Shown: positions 16,257 through 23,163 of the stretch, piece after piece
Numbering within the stretch: position 1 is the stretch's first letter
Layout of the letters: every line of letters begins with the position of its first letter
Program-made: the position numbers and the translations under genes
Source: Streptomyces sp. NBC_00433
GTDB taxonomy: Bacteria > Actinomycetota > Actinomycetes > Streptomycetales > Streptomycetaceae
DNA: 64,000 bases
Direction: 5' to 3'
Assembly (NCBI GenBank): GCA_036015235.1
Contig: CP107926.1
Coordinates: forward strand, 8,489,501-8,553,500
Notes under the pieces: model-generated
Database searches by the model: none
What the model saw: only the letters and a program-made list of their open reading frames with translations
What the model was told of the DNA's origin: nothing

Positions 16257-16823
16257 TCACCTGCCCGCGGTCACGGCCTTGAGTTCGGCCAGCGACTCCC
16301 GCATCAGCTGCGCCAGTTCGCTGTCGTCCGGGCCGCCGACCCAGCGTTCGAACGCGATCCGGAAGACCGCGATACCCGCCTCGGCCGCCAGGCTCGCGGC
16401 CGGTTCCGCCACCCCGCGCCGGTGCAGGGCGGCCGCGGTCGCCGCGGCGAGCGCGGCGAGCTTGATCAACTCCCGTTCCTGCAGCTCGGTGTTCGCGGTG
16501 ATGACGGACTGGCGCCGCAGGGCGAACGGGCGGCGCTCCTGCATGAGGCCGCCGACGGTGTCGAGGCCGGCGGCGACCGCGTCGATCGGCGCCGCACCCT
16601 CGGGTGCACCCGTCACTGCGGCGACCAGCAGCTCCTGGAGTTCGGCCGAGCCGGAGAACAGCACTTCGCGCTTGTCGGCGAAGTGCCGGAAGAACGTCCG
16701 CTCGGTGAGCCCGGCCCGCCCGGCGATCTCGGTGACCGTGGTCTGCGCGAAGCCGCGCTCGACGTAGAGGTCGAGTGCGGCCTGCTCAAGGCGGCCCCGT
16801 GCGTTCGGCTGCCATCTACCCAT
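16257..16823 (-). CDS. TetR-family repressor
   Basis: 188 aa. The N-terminal TetR HTH spans about residues 9-55 (RLEQAALDLYVERGFAQTTV, TEIAGRAGLTERTFFRHFADK), followed by an alpha-helical ligand domain, here Ala/Leu-rich. It is divergent from an NAD-dependent epimerase-like SDR, and the 135-bp gap holds a perfect 25-bp palindrome. So it very probably represses both itself and the SDR in response to a small molecule handled by that enzyme. ATG 16823 was chosen because the HTH begins right after it; the longer open frame is shadow of the SDR gene. Confidence 0.92.
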   Translation of the reverse strand: MGRWQPNARGRLEQAALDLYVERGFAQTTVTEIAGRAGLTERTFFRHFADKREVLFSGSAELQELLVAAVTGAPEGAAPIDAVAAGLDTVGGLMQERRPFALRRQSVITANTELQERELIKLAALAAATAAALHRRGVAEPAASLAAEAGIAVFRIAFERWVGGPDDSELAQLMRESLAELKAVTAGR

Positions 16824-16868
16824 GGCCGCGAGTCTACGCGATGGCAGCGACTGACATGAGGTGCTACG

Positions 16869-16893
16869 GTTGATGTCAGGAGCTGACATCAAC
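16869..16893. promoter_or_regulatory. Perfect TetR-type operator
   Basis: GTTGATGTCAG and CTGACATCAAC are perfect 11-bp arms around GAG, located between the divergent TetR and SDR genes. An additional half-site CTGACATGA lies at 16851-16859. This is the obvious binding site of the adjacent repressor and would cover both promoters. Confidence 0.85.
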
Positions 16894-16958
16894 CCTTCCG
16901 TGCCGGAAACCGCGGTGCGGGACTGCCGGCTCACCCCGTCAACCGGAGGTTCTTTCCC

Positions 16959-17876
16959 ATGCGTGTTCTCGTCACCGGCGCGTCCGGCTGGATCGGCTCC
17001 GCCGTCATCCCCGAACTCATCGGCGCGGGCCACGAGGTCGTCGGCCTCGCCCGCTCCGACGCCGCGGCCCGCACCGTCAGCTCGGCCGGGGCCGAAGTGC
17101 TCCGCGGCACCATCGACGACCTCGACATCCTGCGGAGCGCGGCCGACGCCTCCGACGGGGTGATCCACCTCGCCTTCAAGCACGACCTCGCCTTCTCCGG
17201 CGGCTTCGAGGCCGCGGCCGAGGCCAACCAGCGGGCCGTCGACGCCATCGGCGAGGCCCTGGCCGGATCCGACCGGCCCTTCACCATCGCCAGCGGAGTC
17301 CTCGGCCTCGCCCCGGGCCGCGTCGCCGTCGAGGGCGCCGGGCTCGCCCCGGACGAGCAGGCCTTGTCCGGCGGCCCGGCCCTCCGCCTGGCCACCGCCC
17401 GCTCGATGGTCGCCCTCGCCCCCCGCGGCGTCCGCACCTCCGTGGTGGGCCTCGCCCCGACGATCCACGGCGACGGCGACCACGGCTTCATGGCGACGCT
17501 GGTCGCCATCGCCCGCGAAAGGGGCGCCGCCGGCTACATCGGCGACGGCTCCCAGCGCTGGCCCGCGGCACACCGGCTCGACGCCGCGCGCCTCTTCCGG
17601 CTGGCACTGGAGAAGGCCCCCGCGGGCTCGGTCCTGCACGGCGTCGCGGAGGAGGGCGTACCGCTCCGCGAGGTCGCCGAGGTGATCGGCCGCCACCTCG
17701 ACCTGCCGGTCACCTCCGTCGCCCCGGAGGACGCGGCCGCCCACTTCACCTGGATGGCCTCCTTCCTGGCCCTCGACAGCCCGGCGTCGAGCGCGCTCAC
17801 CCGCGAACTGGTGGGCTGGCAGCCGATGGAGCCGGGCCTCGTCGAGGACCTGGAGAAGGGCCACTACTTCCGGTAG
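16959..17876 (+). CDS. Extended SDR (NAD-dependent epimerase/dehydratase family)
   Basis: 305 aa. The N-terminus MRVLVTGASGWIGSAVIPEL carries the GxxGxxG dinucleotide motif of extended SDRs. AFKHDL, a DGVIHLAF segment and the C-terminal LDAARLFRLALE block follow the family used on sugar nucleotides and small aldehydes/ketones. The usual active-site tyrosine region is weak (ALRLATARSMVAL replaces YxxxK), so catalysis may differ or be lost; this needs alignment. RBS GGAGG precedes the ATG. It is controlled, by position, by the divergent TetR protein. Confidence 0.85.
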   Translation: MRVLVTGASGWIGSAVIPELIGAGHEVVGLARSDAAARTVSSAGAEVLRGTIDDLDILRSAADASDGVIHLAFKHDLAFSGGFEAAAEANQRAVDAIGEALAGSDRPFTIASGVLGLAPGRVAVEGAGLAPDEQALSGGPALRLATARSMVALAPRGVRTSVVGLAPTIHGDGDHGFMATLVAIARERGAAGYIGDGSQRWPAAHRLDAARLFRLALEKAPAGSVLHGVAEEGVPLREVAEVIGRHLDLPVTSVAPEDAAAHFTWMASFLALDSPASSALTRELVGWQPMEPGLVEDLEKGHYFR

Positions 17877-18267
17877 TCCCGGCGCGCTCCCGGCGCGCTC
17901 CCGGCTCGCGGCGGGCGCTCGCGGCGGCGTGCCGCCTGCGGCCTGCCGCGGCCGGCTGTCGGTCTCACGGGCGGCCGGTCCGGCGCCCGGCGGTCCGCCT
18001 CCACCGTCGGAGGGTCCGCCTCCGACGTCCCACGGCCCGCCTCCGGCACCTCAGGGGGCGCCGGGGCGGTGACACGATGGCCCGGGTCGGCCGTTCAAGC
18101 GGCGGCCGCGGGACCCGGCCCCCTCACCCGACCCGCCAGTCGGCGTTCGCGCCGCGGACCAGCAGGCACGGCAGGTCGCCGGGCACCCGGCCGGCCGGCC
18201 ACGCGGCGAACGCCGCCGCCGCGGCCGGCCGGGATACCGTACGGGCCCCGGCCCCGCGGGTGTCCGT
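17877..18267. other. 391-bp gene-free stretch, possible 3' gene remnant on minus strand
   Basis: No complete gene is seen. On the minus strand, a frame ending at the TGA 18124-18126 reads AAFAAWPAGRVPGDLPCLLV and then RGANADWRVG with almost exclusively G/C third positions. It looks like the last 40 or so codons of a real protein, yet has no start codon or upstream continuation because the DeoR gene ends at 18268. It may be a truncated gene end. The rest (17880-18060) is low-complexity GC-rich DNA with repeated GTCCGCCTCC. Confidence 0.3.
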
Positions 18268-19071
18268 TCAGACGGTGAGCACCTCGACGCCTGCCTCCTC
18301 GAAGGCGGTGACGGCCGCCGCGGGGGCGGCGGTGTCGGTCACCAGCGTGTCGACGGCGCCGGTGGCGCAGATGCGGGCGAAGGCGCGGCGGCCGATCTTG
18401 GAGGAGTCGGTGGCGACCACGACGCGCCGGGCGCGTTCGGCGAGCAGGCGGTTGGTGCTCGCCTCGTCCTCGTGGTGGGCGTAGACGCCATCGGCCGGGT
18501 CGATCGCGTCGACGCCGAGGACCGCGATGTCCAGGGTGATCTGCCGCAGGACGCCGCCGGCCAGCGGGCCGGTCAGCTCGTAGGACTGCGGGCGGGCGAC
18601 GCCGCCGGTCACCACCAGCTTGATCTGCGGCCGGATGACCAACTCGCCCGCGATGTTCAGCGCGTTGGTGACCACGGTGAGCACCGGCGGCCGTCCGGCC
18701 GCGCCGGCGCCGGCGGCCTCGGCGAGATCGCCGCGCAGCGCCAGGGCCCGCGCGACCTCCGTGCTCGTGGTGCCGCCCGTCAGCCCGACGACCTGGCCGG
18801 CCGCGACCATCGCGGCGACCGCCGCGGCGATCCGCTGCTTCTGCGGGGCGTTGCGCGCGGTCTTGTACCGCAGCGGCAGCTCGTACGACACCCCGTGCGC
18901 GACGGCGCCGCCGCGGGTCCTGATCAGCATCTGCTGCTCGGCGAGCTGGTCGAGGTCGCGGCGGATGGTCGCGGTCGAGACCCGCAGCGCCGCCGCCGCC
19001 TCCTCGACGTCGAGACGGCCGTGCTCGGCCAGCAGGTCGAGCAGCGAGGTCCACCGGGCGTCCCGGGACAC
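18268..19071 (-). CDS. DeoR/GlpR-family transcriptional regulator
   Basis: 267 aa. The N-terminal DeoR winged HTH (LLDLLAEHGRLDVEEAAAAL, RVSTATIRRDLDQL, RTRGGAV) is followed by the DeoR sensor domain with VGLTGGTTSTEVARAL, the phosphosugar-binding-type loop, and VVVATDSSKIGRRAFA. Such proteins repress sugar or polyol catabolism and are released by phosphorylated sugars. GTG 19071 was chosen because GAGGAG stands 9 nt upstream; a frame extending to 19149 adds an unlike, Arg-rich stretch. Its target is not evident: the flanks are a non-coding stretch and an SRPBCC gene. Confidence 0.92.
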   Translation of the reverse strand: MSRDARWTSLLDLLAEHGRLDVEEAAAALRVSTATIRRDLDQLAEQQMLIRTRGGAVAHGVSYELPLRYKTARNAPQKQRIAAAVAAMVAAGQVVGLTGGTTSTEVARALALRGDLAEAAGAGAAGRPPVLTVVTNALNIAGELVIRPQIKLVVTGGVARPQSYELTGPLAGGVLRQITLDIAVLGVDAIDPADGVYAHHEDEASTNRLLAERARRVVVATDSSKIGRRAFARICATGAVDTLVTDTAAPAAAVTAFEEAGVEVLTV

Positions 19072-19227
19072 AGGGTCACTCCTCTCGGCCGCGCGGCGTC
19101 CGCCCGCCGCGCGCGGGCGCCGCCGCCCGTCATCCGGCCAGCGTCGCACACCCCGTCCCGCCCGCGGCCCCCGGGCCCGCGGCCGGCCAGGCCATGTCGC
19201 CGGTGCGGCCCGCGCGGCGGGCGGACG

Positions 19228-19662
19228 CTACCTCTGAGCCGCCGGCCGTTCGCTGTGGGACCTGATGCCCTCGGCCTCCAGCGCCAGGTAGCGGCGGACG
19301 AGGCCGCCCGCCAGGAAGCCGATCGGCCAGGCCAGGACGCCCGACTGGTCGAGGGTCAGGGTGAGGCGGGCGGTGGCGCCGTCGGGTTCGACGAGGTGGG
19401 TGGCCCGGGAGAGGACGCCGGGGGCGCGGGACTCCCAGACGAAGGAGGCGCCCTCGTCGATCCGGATGACGGTCCACAGGGCCTTGCGGAGCTTGGGCTG
19501 GCGGACGTCGAAGCGGGCGCCGAGCGTGGGGCGCGGGCCGTCGAGGCCGCGGACGGAGGTCATGGAAGCGGTCAGGTCCGGCCAGTGCTCGACGTCGGTG
19601 AGGATCTGCCAGACACGCGGGGCGGGGGCGGAGACGCTCACCGCGTACGAGTAAGTGGGCAC
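19228..19662 (-). CDS. SRPBCC-family (START-like) protein
   Basis: 144 aa, polyketide cyclase/dehydrase-type hydrophobic-pocket fold: SYAVSVSAPAPRVWQILTDV at the start (first strand and helix), EHWPDLTASMTSV, RLTLTLDQSG and a C-terminal helix. The function is probably binding or transport of a lipophilic ligand; there is no evidence of a catalytic role. GTG 19662 with AAGGAGA 7 nt upstream sets the start. It lies 35 bp downstream of the AraC-family regulator gene on the same strand and may be its cotranscribed target. Confidence 0.85.
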   Translation of the reverse strand: MPTYSYAVSVSAPAPRVWQILTDVEHWPDLTASMTSVRGLDGPRPTLGARFDVRQPKLRKALWTVIRIDEGASFVWESRAPGVLSRATHLVEPDGATARLTLTLDQSGVLAWPIGFLAGGLVRRYLALEAEGIRSHSERPAAQR

Positions 19663-19697
19663 CGCGCTCTCCTTACGACCGGGGTGCGCCCACCCTA

Positions 19698-20627
19698 TTA
19701 CCCGGGCCCGCGGCCGCCCTCGGTGTGCACCCGGCGGTAGCGGCCGGGGGCCAGGCCGCACCACCGCTTGAAGGCGTGGGCGAAGGCGAATTCCGAGGTG
19801 TAGCCCACCCGTGCGGCGACCGAGGACAGCGGCAGCGCCGAGGTCGCGAGCAGCCTGGCCGCCAGCGTCATACGCCACCACGTCAGATAGCTCAGCGGCG
19901 GCCGCCCGGTGAGCGCCGCGAAACGCCGGGCGAAGGCGGCCCGCGACAGGCCGGCCTCGCGGGCCAGCCGCTCGACCGTCCAAGGGTCGGCCGGGGCGCG
20001 GTGCATCGCGCGCAGGGCGGCCGTCACCGGCGGGTCGTTCAGGGCCGCCGCCCAGCCGGTCGGGCCGCCGCCGTCCCGCAGCGGCGCGTCCTCGTACCAA
20101 GCGCGCAGCACGTACAGCAGCAGCGCGTCGAGCAGTGACGGCACGATCGCGTCGGTGCCGAGCCGCGGCCGCTCCAGCTCGCCGGCCAGCAGGCGTACGG
20201 CCGCGTCCGCCTCCGGGTGTCGGGCGGGCGCGGCGGGCAGGTGGACGAGGTCGGGCAGTTCGGTGAGCAGCGGGTGGCCGCGCTGCGGGTCGAGCGGGTA
20301 GCCGCCGGACAGCACCAGGGTCGCGGGGCCGTCACCGGCCGCCGGGCGGTGCCCCGCGGCGGCCGGCGGGGTGACCGCCGCGCCGGGGCTGTCGGACAGC
20401 ACATGGCCGGTGCCGCGCGGCAGGAGCACCACGTCGCCCGGGCCGGCGTGGACGGCCGGGCGGCCGGCGGTGGGCCGCAGGACGCACACGCCGCGCAGCA
20501 CCACCTGGAAGCCGGCCGTCCCCGGCGCGGGCGCGAACTCCTGCGCCCAGGGGGCGTGGTGCCGCGCCGGCGCCGACCGCGGCCGCCCTGCGCGGAGCAC
20601 CGCGAGCACATCGCTGAGTACGTCCAC
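19698..20627 (-). CDS. AraC-family regulator with N-terminal cupin
   Basis: 309 aa. The N-terminal cupin_6-like domain (FQVVLRGVCVLRP, HAGPGDVVLLPRGTGHVLSD, about residues 38-110) is followed by a linker and a C-terminal double HTH of the AraC/XylS type (residues about 205-305: WTVERLAREAGLSRAAFARR, FAALTGRPPLSYLTWWRM, VGYTSEFAFAHAFKR). Such proteins often activate redox-enzyme or detoxification genes next to them. GTG 20627 begins the recognised domain. The stop is 35 bp from the SRPBCC gene, which is likely coregulated. Confidence 0.92.
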   Translation of the reverse strand: MDVLSDVLAVLRAGRPRSAPARHHAPWAQEFAPAPGTAGFQVVLRGVCVLRPTAGRPAVHAGPGDVVLLPRGTGHVLSDSPGAAVTPPAAAGHRPAAGDGPATLVLSGGYPLDPQRGHPLLTELPDLVHLPAAPARHPEADAAVRLLAGELERPRLGTDAIVPSLLDALLLYVLRAWYEDAPLRDGGGPTGWAAALNDPPVTAALRAMHRAPADPWTVERLAREAGLSRAAFARRFAALTGRPPLSYLTWWRMTLAARLLATSALPLSSVAARVGYTSEFAFAHAFKRWCGLAPGRYRRVHTEGGRGPG

Positions 20628-20894
20628 CCCGAGACGCTACCCAGCGGCGAGACGGACACGCATGAACGCGGCGCCGAGGTGTACGGGCCGTCTCCCGGGC
20701 CGACTGCCCTCCGCGGCAGGCGAGTCCGGGCCCGGCGGGACGCCCGGGTGTTCCGGGCACCGCTCTTGGCAATGCGTCAACCGCCGGTGGCTTCTTGGTG
20801 CTTAACCGGTACAGCGCTCGGGCCGCCATCCGGCTCCGCTGTCGCCTTTGCGGCCTTCCTGTCAGGGAACGTCCGGACATTCCGAGGAGAACGC

Positions 20895-21168
20895 ATGAGA
20901 CTCCCAGCGCGACGCACTTGGCTGGCGGCCCTCGCCGCGGTGACGACGGCTGGCCTTCGGCTTCCCCGGCAGCCAGCAGATCACCAACATCTGGAACGCG
21001 GTGCAGCCCCCGAGCGGCAAGCAGGTCACCGCCGGCAACGCCCCCTACAACGCGGGCATCCCGGCCGGCGGCACCGTCAACCTCGGCTTCAGCGCCACCT
21101 CGGCGGCGGGGACGAACGGCGTGCCCGCCGCCTTCACCCTCAACGGCAAGGCCTGCAAGGTGTCCTGA
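20895..21168 (+). pseudogene. Secreted CBM2 protein remnant (internal deletion and frameshift)
   Basis: The 5' end is intact: GAGGAGA before ATG 20895 and a signal peptide MRLPARRTWLAALAAVTTAG. After about 20 codons the sequence jumps, in another frame, to AFGFPGSQQITNIWNAVQPP and GVPAAFTLNGKACKVS, ending at TGA 21166-21168. That second part is the C-terminal half of a family 2 cellulose-binding module. So the catalytic domain and half the CBM have been deleted and the frame broken near 20945-20955. The original was a secreted cellulose- or chitin-active enzyme (glycosidase or lytic oxygenase; not decidable). No functional product is expected. Confidence 0.75.
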
Positions 21169-21358
21169 CCCGGGACGCCGCAGCGCGGGGGCCACGGCCC
21201 CCGCCGCCCGACGGCAGCGGGGGCCGTACGCGTGCCGCACCCCGCCCCGCACCCGCCGGCGCATCGGCAACGGCCGGCTCCGCCACCGCACTTACCCGGT
21301 TCAGTCGCCGGATATCCACAGACGACCGCCCGTTGACGCCGCCGACTCGGCGCCGGAC

Positions 21359-21376
21359 TATGGGAGCGCTCCCATA
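21359..21376. promoter_or_regulatory. CebR-type operator before the expansin-like gene
   Basis: TATGGGAGCGCTCCCATA, a perfect 18-bp palindrome containing TGGGAGCGCTCCCA (21361-21374), the cellobiose-responsive CebR box as I recall it. It lies 24 bp upstream of the ATG at 21400. This implies induction by cello-oligosaccharides through a CebR protein encoded elsewhere. Confidence 0.9.
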
Positions 21377-21399
21377 CCCCCCACGTCAAGGAGCCGTCC

Positions 21400-22773
21400 A
21401 TGCGCAGACCCGCGTACCCCCACCGCTCGCACCGACCGCCGCGCAGACTGCTCGCGGCGCTCGCCACCGCCGTCGCCGCGGTGCTCGTCTACGTGCTGAC
21501 GATGCTGCCCGCGCCCGCGGCCACCCCGAGCGCGGCCCAGGCCGACGTCGTCGGCAATGCCACCCACTTCGACGGCCTCGGCCAGCCCTACGGCGGCTGC
21601 GGCCTGCCGCAGTCCCAGCTGGACTCGCCGGACTTCGTCGCGCTCAACGTCTTCAACACCCCCGGCGACTACGCGAGTTACCCGCGCCCGGTGCCCCCCT
21701 CCCAGAGCTCGATCATGGGCGCCTGGAACAACGGCCACAACTGCGGGCGCTGGGTGCGGGTGACCATCGGCGACTACTGCAACGGCACCAACGACGGCGC
21801 CGCCGGCCAGCCCTTCTGCCGCAACGGAGCCTGGACCCAGGACTCCTACAACGGCGCCACCCTCACCATGCAGGTCGCCGACAGCTGCGCGGACACGAAC
21901 GCGTGGTGCCGTGACGACCCGAACCACCTGGACCTCGACACCGCGTCGCTGGGCCACTTCACCCAGAACGGCACCACGGTGAGCGGGCTCGCGGACCACT
22001 GGAACAACCGCCATGTGGCCTGGAGTTACGTCCCCGCGCCCAACTACACCGGCGACATCAAGATCGGCTTCCTCCAGGGCGCCCAGCGCTACTGGGGCGC
22101 GATCGCGGTGTCCCACCTGCCCAACGGTGTGCACGGCGTCGAATACAGCTCCGGCGGCACGTGGCACGACGCCCAGATGAACAGCGACATGGGCCAGTCG
22201 TTCATCCTGAACCCGACCACCCAGGGCGGCACGGACTTCAGCATCCGGGTGCGCGACGTGAACGACAGCTACCTCTTCGGCGGCCGCGTCTACGACTTCT
22301 CGCTGCCCTCCGCCTGTTCCGGTACCTGCTCGCAGCCGTACACCGGCGTGACCTACACGACCGAGGGCGGCAATACGTCCTCCCCGACCACATCGCCGAC
22401 CACGTCCCCGACGACGTCCCCGACGACATCGCCGACCACGTCTCCCACCACGTCCCCGACCTCAAGCGCGGGCGGCTGCACCGCGGCCGTACACGTCACC
22501 AACTCCTGGTCAGGCGGCTTCCAGGCCGATGTGACGGTGACCAACACCGGCACCCGGCAGACCAGCGGCTGGGCCGTCAGGCTCACCCTGCCGTCGGGTG
22601 TGACGATCGGCAGCGCCTGGAATGCCGCCGTCGACTCGTCGGCGCCTGCCACCACGCTGCGCAATGCCGCCTACAACGGCACGCTCGCCCCATCGGCCAG
22701 CACGTCCTGGGGCATGACACTGAACGGCTCCAACCAGAGTCTCGGCACTCCGACCTGTACGGCATCGGGGTGA
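21400..22773 (+). CDS. Secreted expansin-like protein with C-terminal CBM2
   Basis: 457 aa. A signal peptide or signal anchor (hydrophobic LLAALATAVAAVLVYVLTML, residues 17-36, ending near AQA) is followed by a double-psi beta-barrel (about 50-190, with YGGCGLPQSQL, GRWVRVTIGDYC, MQVADSC, NHLDLD) as in bacterial expansins. A beta-sandwich (about 200-320) comes next, then an SPTT-repeat linker (about 324-355) and a family 2 cellulose-binding module (356-457, bounded by Cys, with WSGGFQADVTVTNTG and SGWAVRLTLPSG). Expansins loosen cellulose non-hydrolytically. AAGGAG precedes the ATG and a perfect CebR box lies upstream, so it belongs to the cellulose regulon. Confidence 0.85.
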   Translation: MRRPAYPHRSHRPPRRLLAALATAVAAVLVYVLTMLPAPAATPSAAQADVVGNATHFDGLGQPYGGCGLPQSQLDSPDFVALNVFNTPGDYASYPRPVPPSQSSIMGAWNNGHNCGRWVRVTIGDYCNGTNDGAAGQPFCRNGAWTQDSYNGATLTMQVADSCADTNAWCRDDPNHLDLDTASLGHFTQNGTTVSGLADHWNNRHVAWSYVPAPNYTGDIKIGFLQGAQRYWGAIAVSHLPNGVHGVEYSSGGTWHDAQMNSDMGQSFILNPTTQGGTDFSIRVRDVNDSYLFGGRVYDFSLPSACSGTCSQPYTGVTYTTEGGNTSSPTTSPTTSPTTSPTTSPTTSPTTSPTSSAGGCTAAVHVTNSWSGGFQADVTVTNTGTRQTSGWAVRLTLPSGVTIGSAWNAAVDSSAPATTLRNAAYNGTLAPSASTSWGMTLNGSNQSLGTPTCTASG

Positions 22774-22857
22774 CACCCGGCGGATCCGTGTGAACACTCG
22801 CGCCTCTTCGGCGTGCCCAGCGCGATCACCGTCGGTGACCGCCACGATGGGTGTCGC

Positions 22858-22897
22858 CGGACGGCCGTCCCGGTGCTGCGTACGGGACGGCCGTCCG
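22858..22897 (+). terminator. Terminator after the expansin-like gene
   Basis: Perfect 15-bp arms CGGACGGCCGTCCCG (22858-22872) and CGGGACGGCCGTCCG (22883-22897) around a 10-nt loop, 85 bp beyond the stop. The rest of the 390-bp gap to 23163 shows only GC-rich leader DNA of the next gene; no other feature was recognised. Confidence 0.8.
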
Positions 22898-23163
22898 ATG
22901 TGCTGCCGCGCGCCCCGACCCGGGCCGCCGGGCCGGGATCCGGGCCCGGGAAGAGGACGGTCCCGTGGGCGTCAGCCGCGGTCGCCGGAGCGGAACACGG
23001 ATGCCGGAGCAGAAATGGCGGGTGGCCCAGGCCGACCATAGCTTCGAATCGCGCGGGCTCAGCCCCCTCGCCGAAGGGGTGTTGGCGAGTGCAATCCGAA
23101 TCAGGTACTGGGACCCGTTGCGGCGCCATGGCTCTGCCGGGTCGAGAAAGGCAGGTCAGGGCG

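Noticed and set aside
20628..20894. Possible small gene upstream of the CBM2 remnant.
   Set aside because: Open frames here lack an RBS and protein-like composition; only the leader of the remnant is supported.
22371..22465. Short repeats of about 12 bp that look CRISPR-like.
   Set aside because: They encode the SPTTSPTT linker of the expansin-like protein; no spacers of constant length and no cas genes.
22774..23163. tRNA or riboswitch in the leader of the beta-helix gene.
   Set aside because: A TTCGAATC string near 23041 recalls a T-loop, but no acceptor stem or anticodon arm could be folded around it.
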